5,101 nt of DNA from NCBI GenBank assembly GCA_016288175.1, contig JAEEYN010000020.1, positions 1 through 5,101 of the forward strand, read 5' to 3'. The DNA comes from Bacillota bacterium. Its GTDB lineage: Bacteria; Bacillota; Clostridia; Christensenellales; CAG-138. This document shows, one piece after another, positions 1 through 4,606 of the stretch. The position numbers and the translations under genes are program-made. The notes below the pieces were generated by a model. It made no database searches. It was not told the DNA's origin and saw only the letters and a list, made by a program, of their open reading frames with translations. Each line of letters begins with the position of its first letter. Position 1 is the stretch's first letter.

Positions 1-2
1 AA

Positions 3-48
3 TGCACCCCTCCAGTAAAATGCACCCCGCCCTGCACCCCGGGGTGCA
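3..48. repeat. TGCACCCC repeat cluster with terminal palindrome
   Basis: The octamer TGCACCCC occurs three times in direct orientation (3-10, 21-28, 33-40). The third copy abuts its own reverse complement (41-48), giving a perfect 16-bp palindrome at 33-48. The first two copies share the longer form AATGCACCCC. Closely spaced short repeats of this kind are known as transposase-binding sites at the ends of some insertion sequences, including IS21-type elements. An element end extending left of the window is therefore plausible, but no transposase is visible and no boundary can be set. The repeats are directly visible; the mobile-element reading is inference. Confidence 0.6.
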
Positions 49-77
49 TTTGTATCAAAATTAGAGTTATTTGCCAC

Positions 78-115
78 GTCGTCGCAAGCTTTATATCGCT
101 TGCGGCGACTTTTTT
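78..115 (+). terminator. Rho-independent terminator, 12-bp stem
   Basis: A 12-bp stem (78-89 with 98-109, one G-U pair) closes an 8-nt loop and is followed directly by six T residues (110-115). This is a textbook intrinsic terminator for + strand transcription arriving from the left of the window. The 3' arm and T-tract also form a second perfect 9-bp hairpin with 121-129 (GACTTTTTT / AAAAAAGTC, loop GTTTC), so the two folds compete. Which upstream gene it serves is unknown. Confidence 0.8.
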
Positions 116-129
116 GTTTCAAAAAAGTC

Positions 130-262
130 CCCTCGCGCTCATGTCGCTGCTCCTCCTCTCCGCAAAAGGTCACGCTCGGCTCACCTGTTCGCTTACAAGC
201 GCGCTCTCGACGGTTCGCTGTCGCTACCAACCTTTTGCGGTTTACGCTTCGCGTATTTTATT
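130..262. other. Gene-free inverted-repeat region
   Basis: No gene can be supported here. An 11-bp perfect inverted repeat (160-170, CCGCAAAAGGT, with 230-240) encloses 59 nt that hold two small hairpins (190-193/198-201 and 208-211/220-223). Just downstream is a 5-bp hairpin with a 3-nt loop (243-247/251-255) followed by a T-rich run. An open frame crosses the area from a TTG at 71, but it has no ribosome binding site, has a low-complexity Arg/Ser/Pro-rich translation, and runs through two terminators and the promoter of the next gene, so it is not called. The density of symmetric elements suggests a folded repeat element or RNA rather than coding DNA. Confidence 0.5.
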
Positions 263-288
263 CAGACGGATTCATTCCGTCTGTTTTT
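263..288 (+). terminator. Rho-independent terminator, 8-bp stem
   Basis: A perfect 8-bp stem CAGACGGA (263-270) / TCCGTCTG (276-283) with a 5-nt loop is followed by TTTTT (284-288). It is the second + strand terminator before the first gene. Either it backs up the one at 78-115, or an untranslated RNA is made between them. Confidence 0.75.
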
Positions 289-340
289 ATTTGGTTTTGG
301 TTGGACGAACTCCGGCTTCTTGAACCCTAAGAGGGGGCGA

Positions 341-465
341 ATGACGGTTGCCGAAGGCAATTTTGACCATCCGGTGAATGGTCAAAAAGGTGTGAGCCGG
401 GCGGCCCGGCGCGAGCAAAGCGAGCGGCAGTCCGCCCCGAGGCCGGAAGCTCGGGCCTTCGTCAT
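341..465 (+). ncRNA. Candidate structured RNA or repeat element, unknown family
   Basis: This 125-nt stretch folds into a compact branched structure by eye. The ends pair either as ATGACG (341-346) with CGTCAT (460-465), or as a 7-bp helix CGAAGGC (352-358) with GCCTTCG (455-461). Inside are hairpins at 348-352/356-360 (loop GAA), 361-370/378-387 (perfect 10 bp), 396-401/405-410, 424-427/432-435 and 436-441/450-455, the last two directly stacked. No known riboswitch or RNA family is recognised and no promoter is obvious upstream. It lies immediately before the promoter of the hydrolase gene, so it is not that gene's leader. It could equally be a palindromic intergenic repeat present in many copies. 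The strand is assigned only by the direction of the neighbours. Confidence 0.35.
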
Positions 466-473
466 GTCTCAGA

Positions 474-502
474 TTGCAGGTACACTTTCTTTTTGCTATA
501 AT
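474..502 (+). promoter_or_regulatory. Sigma-A type promoter of the SGNH hydrolase gene
   Basis: The -35 box TTGCAG (474-479, 4/6 to consensus) and a perfect -10 box TATAAT (497-502) are separated by the ideal 17 bp. TG at 494-495 forms an extended -10. The predicted start is near 509, giving a leader of about 50 nt before the ATG at 559. Confidence 0.85.
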
Positions 503-526
503 ATGAACTGCCGGATCGACACCCGT

Positions 527-553
527 GAACGGCGATCCCGTTCGGAACGGAGG
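527..553 (+). promoter_or_regulatory. Leader hairpins overlapping the hydrolase ribosome binding site
   Basis: The strong Shine-Dalgarno GGAGG (549-553) lies 5 nt before the ATG at 559. The segment CCGTTC (538-543) can pair upstream with GAACGG (527-532) in a 6-bp hairpin, or downstream in a 5-bp hairpin with AACGG (546-550), which would cover the start of the Shine-Dalgarno. The two folds are mutually exclusive. Whether this is a genuine translation switch or chance symmetry cannot be told from one sequence. Confidence 0.4.
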
Positions 554-558
554 AGAGA

Positions 559-1278
559 ATGAAGAAAAGGATCATAATAACCGTCTGCATCGTGCTGGCT
601 GCGGTTTTGGGCGCTTCGCTGTATTTCGGCATCTCAAGCTGCGTTAAAAGCAGGAAGGAAGCCGAGGAGAGGGAAAAGCTCGTGCGGGAATACATTGAAA
701 ACAAAAAGACGATCTACGCGGAAGAGAACGCCGCCGGGGGCGATTTCGAAGTCATCTTCCTCGGCGACAGCCTGACCGACGGCTGCGACATAGCGAAATA
801 TTACGGCGAGTACCGCGCTTCGAACCGCGGTATCGGAGGCGATACGACTTCCGGCCTGATCGAAAGGCTGCAGGTCTCCGCCTACGACGCGCATCCCCAA
901 GTCATCGTGCTGTTGATCGGCGGCAACGATATCCTCGGCGGGAAAAGCGTCGACAGCGTCTGCGAAAACTACAGAACGATAATTACCGGCATCCGGCAGC
1001 ACCTGCCCGATACCGAAATCGTCTGGTGCTCGCTTTCCGCTTTGGGAAAAGATTGGGCGAAGCACAACGAAACCTGCATCCGCTGCAACGAAAGGATCCG
1101 GCAGCTCGCCGAAGAATACGGCTGCACTTTCGTCGATATCTTCACCCCTCTCTGCGATCCCGAAACAAACGAGATCTTCGGGGAATACACCGTTGAGGGC
1201 GTGCATTTCACCGACGCGGGCTACGTCGTCGTTTCTTCCGCGGTCAAGGAAGCCCTGCGCGGCATCCTCGGACACTGA
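559..1278 (+). CDS. Membrane-anchored SGNH/GDSL-family hydrolase
   Basis: This 239-aa protein belongs to the SGNH hydrolase superfamily (esterases, lipases and carbohydrate O-deacetylases) and most resembles the platelet-activating-factor-acetylhydrolase-like branch. It has an N-terminal KKR followed by a hydrophobic segment (about 4-24) ending in I-S-S-C (25-28). This fits either a signal anchor or a lipobox with Cys28 as the lipidated residue, so the catalytic domain should act outside the cell. A charged helical linker follows (about 30-50). Block I FLGDSLTDG carries the nucleophile Ser71, block II NRGIGG the oxyanion Gly91, block III GGND Asn123, and block V EGVHFT the catalytic His216. 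The usual Asp three residues before that His is Glu213 here. The start is fixed by GGAGG 5 nt upstream. The gene has its own promoter and terminator and is probably monocistronic. The substrate is unknown; an acetylated cell-wall or dietary glycan is one possibility. Confidence 0.88.
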   Translation: MKKRIIITVCIVLAAVLGASLYFGISSCVKSRKEAEEREKLVREYIENKKTIYAEENAAGGDFEVIFLGDSLTDGCDIAKYYGEYRASNRGIGGDTTSGLIERLQVSAYDAHPQVIVLLIGGNDILGGKSVDSVCENYRTIITGIRQHLPDTEIVWCSLSALGKDWAKHNETCIRCNERIRQLAEEYGCTFVDIFTPLCDPETNEIFGEYTVEGVHFTDAGYVVVSSAVKEALRGILGH

Positions 1279-1292
1279 CGGACGGCAGAGAC

Positions 1293-1315
1293 CCGGCGGC
1301 TTCCGCGCGGTTTTT
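1293..1315 (+). terminator. Rho-independent terminator after the hydrolase gene
   Basis: A 7-bp GC-rich stem with one bulged G (1293-1299 with 1303-1310, loop CTT) is followed by TTTTT (1311-1315), 14 bp after the hydrolase stop codon. It ends the hydrolase transcript. Confidence 0.75.
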
Positions 1316-1320
1316 ATGAA

Positions 1321-1364
1321 AATCATACCAACGGTATAAAAAATAAAATCTTATCAGTATGAAC
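1321..1364 (+). repeat. Conserved 44-bp upstream element, copy A
   Basis: This block matches 3395-3438 at 36 of 44 positions without gaps. The most conserved parts are AATCATACC (1321-1329), the A/T-rich AAAAAATAAAATC (1338-1350) and the end GAAC (1361-1364). It contains the perfect dyad ATACC-AAC-GGTAT (1325-1337). It lies just upstream of the -35 region of the exporter promoter, where an UP element or an activator or repressor site would be expected. A binding site is inferred from conservation and position only. Confidence 0.7.
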
Positions 1365-1390
1365 GGTGGGTGTACGTGCCCGCCGTTTTT
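1362..1390 (+). terminator. Terminator-like hairpin within the exporter promoter
   Basis: AACGGTGGG (1362-1370) pairs with CCCGCCGTT (1379-1387) in a 9-bp stem with one G-U pair and an 8-nt loop. The T-tract (1386-1390) overlaps the end of the stem. It looks like an intrinsic terminator for read-through from the hydrolase gene, second in tandem after 1293-1315. It lies across the -35 and spacer of the promoter whose -10 is at 1394-1399, so it would be upstream of that promoter's own transcript and would act as an insulator. The homologous promoter at 3445-3473 has no such hairpin. Confidence 0.6.
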
Positions 1391-1399
1391 GTTTATAAT
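1371..1399 (+). promoter_or_regulatory. Predicted promoter of the ABC exporter gene
   Basis: The -10 box TATAAT (1394-1399) is perfect. Seventeen bp upstream the -35 position reads TGTACG (1371-1376), only 3/6 to consensus. The whole region aligns without gaps with the regulator promoter, the two -10 boxes falling at the same offset of 2074 bp. A strong -10 with a poor -35 and a conserved upstream block is the usual layout of an activator-dependent promoter, but that is inference. The predicted start is about 1406. A second TATAAT at 1540-1545 has no convincing -35. Confidence 0.6.
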
Positions 1400-1405
1400 G
1401 CAAAC

Positions 1406-1620
1406 ATGATCGGGAAACTGAAGCTCAACCGGGCGATTCAACCGCAGGTGGGGAGGAAAATCGCGGAACTCAACCGATAGGGTAGAGCGATTTTCGGAAA
1501 ATCAACCGACGGTCGATGGTAAACGCGGGAAGAGCAAACTATAATACAGCCATCGGAAACGGGGCGGGATCCGCGGGAAGCGGACGAAGCGCCGCCGAAG
1601 AAAGCAGAAGGGTCATAGAA
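1406..1620 (+). other. Long structured leader of the ABC exporter gene
   Basis: About 215 nt separate the predicted transcription start from the preferred exporter start codon. The heptamer TCAACCG occurs four times (1425, 1438, 1470, 1502). A 9-bp stem (1456-1464 with 1487-1495) places the third copy in its 22-nt loop. An alternative hairpin GATTTT (1489-1494) / AAAATC (1498-1503) competes for the same 3' arm. A further small hairpin lies at 1564-1574. A 24-codon frame (1406-1480) starts essentially at the predicted transcription start and has no ribosome binding site; its product is basic and ends in VGRKIAELNR, which resembles the start of an XRE helix-turn-helix domain. It may be a gene remnant, a leader peptide or chance. 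No known riboswitch is recognised. Confidence 0.4.
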
Positions 1621-3387
1621 ATGGAAAAAACGAATTCGATGTCAAAGCAGCAGGCGGCCGAATTGAAAAAAGAAGCAAAAGCGCTGCGCCGCCCGTTCGT
1701 CAGGGAGCTTTTCCGCAAAAACAAGTTAAACCTCGCGATGACCGTGATAGCGGCGCTTATCGCCGCGGCATCGAACCTTGTGATATCATGGTTGATCAAG
1801 GAGGTCTCGGACACCATCTCCGGCGACTGCAAATACAGCTTCGCAGCGCTGCTTCTGATCATGGGCGGCGCGGTCGTGATGCTGCTCGTCTGCTGGGTAC
1901 TCGACCGCATCTTCCTCTCCGAATTCCGCTCGAAGGCGATGAAGCAATATCGGGAGTACGCGATGAGCAGGCTCCTTGAAAAGGGCATTCAGGCGTTCTC
2001 CGGCGAGAACAGCTCGCTCTATATCTCCGCGCTTTCCAACGATGCGAACACGATCGAAACGGATTTCATCGGGAGGCTGCAGATCACGATACAGGTCGCC
2101 GTTACCTTCGTCGGCGCGCTCGGACTGATGCTCTGGTACAGCCCGCTGCTGACGCTGGTCGCGATCGGTTTCTCGCTCCTTCCCGTCATCGTATCAATAG
2201 TCCTCGGAAACAAGGCCGCGGCGGCGGAGAAGGAAGTTTCCGATAAAAAGGAAGGCTATACCGGAATGCTCAAGGACACGCTCATGGGCTTTGCTGTCAT
2301 AAAGAGCTTTAAAGCGGAAAAGAGCATCGGCCGCATCCACAGAAAGAGCAACGAGAGCGTTGCGGCCTCGACAAAAAAGCGTATCAACGTCAATTTGCAC
2401 GTCGATTACGCCTCCGCTCTTGCGGGCGGGATCCTGCAGTTCGGCGTATTCTTCATCGCCGCCGCGCTCGCTCTTTCCGGGAAAAGCGGCATCACCGCAG
2501 GTACGGCGATCGTATTCGTCCAGCTTCTGAATTACGTTCTTTCCCCGATCCAGACCTTCCCAACGTTTTATGCCGGCACAAAGGCTTCTTTCGGCCTGAT
2601 CGACAAGCTGGCTGCCGCGCTCAACAAAAACATTCCCGACGAGGGTGAAGAGATCGAACCGCAGCTCACGAAGGGCATCGAGATCCGCGACCTCAATTTT
2701 GCCTATGAAGAAGGCAGGACCGTGCTTGAGGACGTGGATATGGATATGAAGGCCGGCGGCTGCTACGCCCTGGTCGGCGGCTCCGGCAGCGGCAAGTCCA
2801 CGATCCTGAACCTGCTGATGGCGTCCTCCGATAACTACCGCGGCGAGATCCTTTACGACGGAAAGGAGCTCAAAAACATCTCCGCAAGCTCGCTCTACGA
2901 TCTCGTTTCGATCATCCAGCAGAACGTGTTCGTTTTCAACAGCACCATCCGCGACAATATCACGATGTTCTCCGAATTCCCGGAGGAGGAGATCGAGCGC
3001 GCCGTGCGTCTTTCGGGCCTTTCGAAGCTGATCGAAGAAAAAGGCGCCGATTATCTCTGCGGCGAAAACGGCTCCGGCCTCTCCGGCGGCGAAAGGCAGA
3101 GGATCTCGATCGCGAGAGCGCTCCTCAGGAAAACGCCCGTGCTGTTCGTGGACGAAGCGACCGCTTCCCTCGACGCCGAGACCTCCTTCGGCGTGCTTGA
3201 CGCGATCATGAAGCTCGACGGCTACACCCGCGTGATCGTCACCCACGATCTCGACGAAAACATCCTGCGCCGCTGCACCGGTCTGTTCGCGCTGAAGAAC
3301 GGCGACGTTTCGGAGCAGGGAACCTTCGAAGAACTGATGGAACGGAAGGGCTATTTCTACTCGCTCTTCACCGTTTCCCAGGGATAA
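1621..3387 (+). CDS. ABC exporter half-transporter (fused membrane and ATPase domains)
   Basis: This 588-aa protein is an ABC exporter half-transporter that would work as a dimer in the cytoplasmic membrane and use ATP to move an unknown substrate outward. Residues 1-35 are a charged cytoplasmic lead-in. Six membrane segments lie near 37-60, 72-95, 152-173, 175-195, 262-285 and 290-312. The nucleotide-binding domain (about 350-588) is complete: A-loop Tyr362, Walker A GGSGSGKST (386-394), Q-loop Gln434, signature LSGGERQR (487-494), Walker B VLFVDE (507-512) with catalytic Glu512, D-loop SLD (516-518) and H-loop His542. There is no C39 peptidase domain, so it is not a leader-cleaving bacteriocin exporter. 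The frame is open back to an ATG at 1516, but that start lacks a Shine-Dalgarno and would add 35 low-complexity residues; ATG 1621 has AGAAGG 9 nt upstream and gives the family's usual length. No partner half-transporter is adjacent, which suggests a homodimer. The gene ends in tandem stops TAA-TGA with no clear terminator, so read-through into the regulator gene is possible. Confidence 0.9.
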   Translation: MEKTNSMSKQQAAELKKEAKALRRPFVRELFRKNKLNLAMTVIAALIAAASNLVISWLIKEVSDTISGDCKYSFAALLLIMGGAVVMLLVCWVLDRIFLSEFRSKAMKQYREYAMSRLLEKGIQAFSGENSSLYISALSNDANTIETDFIGRLQITIQVAVTFVGALGLMLWYSPLLTLVAIGFSLLPVIVSIVLGNKAAAAEKEVSDKKEGYTGMLKDTLMGFAVIKSFKAEKSIGRIHRKSNESVAASTKKRINVNLHVDYASALAGGILQFGVFFIAAALALSGKSGITAGTAIVFVQLLNYVLSPIQTFPTFYAGTKASFGLIDKLAAALNKNIPDEGEEIEPQLTKGIEIRDLNFAYEEGRTVLEDVDMDMKAGGCYALVGGSGSGKSTILNLLMASSDNYRGEILYDGKELKNISASSLYDLVSIIQQNVFVFNSTIRDNITMFSEFPEEEIERAVRLSGLSKLIEEKGADYLCGENGSGLSGGERQRISIARALLRKTPVLFVDEATASLDAETSFGVLDAIMKLDGYTRVIVTHDLDENILRRCTGLFALKNGDVSEQGTFEELMERKGYFYSLFTVSQG

Positions 3388-3394
3388 TGAGAAG

Positions 3395-3438
3395 AATCAT
3401 ACCGACAGTAGAAAAAATAAAATCCGATTGGTACGAAC
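3395..3438 (+). repeat. Conserved 44-bp upstream element, copy B
   Basis: This is the second copy of the block at 1321-1364 (36/44 identical), starting 7 bp after the exporter stop codon and ending 6 bp before the -35 box of the regulator promoter. The dyad is imperfect here (TACC-GAC-AGTA at 3400-3410), while the A/T-rich core AAAAAATAAAATC (3412-3424) is unchanged. It is probably a regulatory site shared by the two transcription units. Autoregulation by the downstream XRE protein is one inferred possibility. Confidence 0.7.
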
Positions 3439-3444
3439 AATCTG

Positions 3445-3473
3445 TTTACTTCCGCGCCTTGCTCTGGTAAAAT
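3445..3473 (+). promoter_or_regulatory. Promoter of the XRE-TPR regulator / methyltransferase operon
   Basis: The -35 box TTTACT (3445-3450, 4/6) and the -10 box TAAAAT (3468-3473, 5/6) are 17 bp apart, with TG at 3465-3466 giving an extended -10. The predicted start is about 3480, leaving a short leader of about 26 nt before the ATG at 3506. It aligns position for position with the exporter promoter. Confidence 0.75.
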
Positions 3474-3505
3474 AGACGTCAGAAAGGGCGAAAGGAGAAA
3501 AGCCG

Positions 3506-4579
3506 ATGGAAATGAAGCTTGCCGAAAACATCCGCGCTCTCCGAAAGGGGCGGTCGCTGACGCAGGAGCAGCTTTCCGAAGTGCTGGGCGTGACGCCGGG
3601 CGCCGTCTATAAATGGGAGGCGAAGCTCTCCGTTCCGGATATTGAGCTGATCCTTCAGATGGCGGACTTTTTCGACACCTCCGTGGACGTGCTGCTCGGT
3701 TATCGGATGAAGGACAACCACCTTGACGCGACGGTCAAACGCATGCAGGAATGCCGCCGCAGCAAGGACCGCGCCGGGCTTGACGAGGCGGAAAAGGCCC
3801 TGAAGAAATATCCGCATTCCTTCAAAATCGTCAATGAATGCGCAACCGTTTACCGGGTGTTCTTTATTGAAACCAACGACAAAAAGCTCGGCAGACGCGC
3901 GCTGGAGCTGATGGAAAAATCGCTTGCGCTCCTGCCGCAGAATACGGATCCGGAGATCAGCGAGCAAACTGTCTGCGGGAAAATGGCGGAAGTGTATCTT
4001 TGCCTGGGCGAGACGGAAAAGGGGATCGAGCTTTATAAAAAGCACAATGCGGGCGGCCTTTTCAACGAAAAGATCGGCAGCATACTGGCCGACGGCGACC
4101 GGCCGGAGGACGCGGCGCCGTACCTTTCGGAGGCAATGGCAAATCTTCTGGCCGTGCTGATCGGCGTGGTCTCCGGCTACGTTAACTATTACGGCTCGCG
4201 CGGAGATCAGGCTTCCGCCGAGGCGATACTGCAATGGGGGATCGGGCCGCTGTTCGGCCTCCGGAAGGACGGAAAGCCGAACTTTTTCGATAAGGTGAAC
4301 AGCGCGTTCCTTGCCGCGAAAGCCCTCACGCAGCTTCTTCAGGGCAGGGAAGACGACGCCCGCGAGTCCCTCAGAAAAGCCCGGGAGACTGCCGAATTCT
4401 TCGACGCGTCCCCAAGTTATGACGAAAGCGATATCCGGTTTATCGAGCGGATCGAAGGAGCGAGCGTGCACGACGACATCGGCGCTTCCGCAATGGACGC
4501 CGTTGAGAACGTAGTGAAGCAGGGCAATAACGAAAAACTGAGCGCGCTCTGGAAAGAAGTCCGCGAAGAAAACAAATAA
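3506..4579 (+). CDS. XRE-family HTH regulator with TPR-like C-terminal domain
   Basis: This 357-aa cytoplasmic protein is a predicted DNA-binding regulator. Residues 4-65 form a Cro/C1-type helix-turn-helix; the helices LTQEQLSEVLGV (18-29) and TPGAVYKWE (30-38) match the XRE consensus, followed by the typical PDIELILQMADFFDTSVDVLLG run. From about 72 to 300 the protein is all-helical with TPR-like features (A-E-KALKKYP at 95-103, ALELMEKSLALLP at 132-144, AEVYLCLGETEKGIELYKKH at 161-180, ALTQLLQGREDDARESLRKA near 273-292). This architecture resembles peptide-sensing regulators of the RRNPP type, but the ligand cannot be inferred. A conserved-looking tail, HDDIGASAMDAVENVV, lies at 322-337. 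The start at 3506 is preferred over the ATG at 3512 because AAGGAG lies 8 nt upstream. The gene has its own promoter with the shared 44-bp element and is followed after 27 bp by a methyltransferase gene, probably co-transcribed. Confidence 0.88.
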   Translation: MEMKLAENIRALRKGRSLTQEQLSEVLGVTPGAVYKWEAKLSVPDIELILQMADFFDTSVDVLLGYRMKDNHLDATVKRMQECRRSKDRAGLDEAEKALKKYPHSFKIVNECATVYRVFFIETNDKKLGRRALELMEKSLALLPQNTDPEISEQTVCGKMAEVYLCLGETEKGIELYKKHNAGGLFNEKIGSILADGDRPEDAAPYLSEAMANLLAVLIGVVSGYVNYYGSRGDQASAEAILQWGIGPLFGLRKDGKPNFFDKVNSAFLAAKALTQLLQGREDDARESLRKARETAEFFDASPSYDESDIRFIERIEGASVHDDIGASAMDAVENVVKQGNNEKLSALWKEVREENK

Positions 4580-4606
4580 AGAAGGAACCGCACAGGAGGA
4601 AGAGAA

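Noticed and set aside
300..335. tRNA-like T-arm on the - strand (GGGTTCAAGA)
   Set aside because: The surrounding sequence does not form a cloverleaf or an acceptor stem.
71..562. 163-codon open frame on the + strand starting with TTG
   Set aside because: It has no ribosome binding site, spans two terminators, the structured element and the hydrolase promoter, and its translation is low-complexity and unlike any family I recognise.
634..1326. 230-codon open frame on the - strand
   Set aside because: It is antisense to the clear SGNH hydrolase gene, a by-product of GC-biased codon use, and has no recognisable domains.
1361..1385. GAAC motifs (1361-1364, 3435-3438) as -35 boxes of an ECF sigma promoter
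   Set aside because: No convincing -10 partner lies 16-17 bp downstream in either copy, while standard -10 boxes lie further on at matching positions.
1425..1508. TCAACCG repeats as a CRISPR-like array
   Set aside because: The repeats are only 7 nt, the spacing is irregular, and there are no cas genes.
1540..1545. Second TATAAT upstream of the exporter start
   Set aside because: The -35 position (TGGTAA) is poor and there is no extended -10, so it was not called as a promoter.
2194..3246. 350-codon open frame on the - strand
   Set aside because: It lies opposite the ATPase domain of the exporter, whose motifs are all intact on the + strand.
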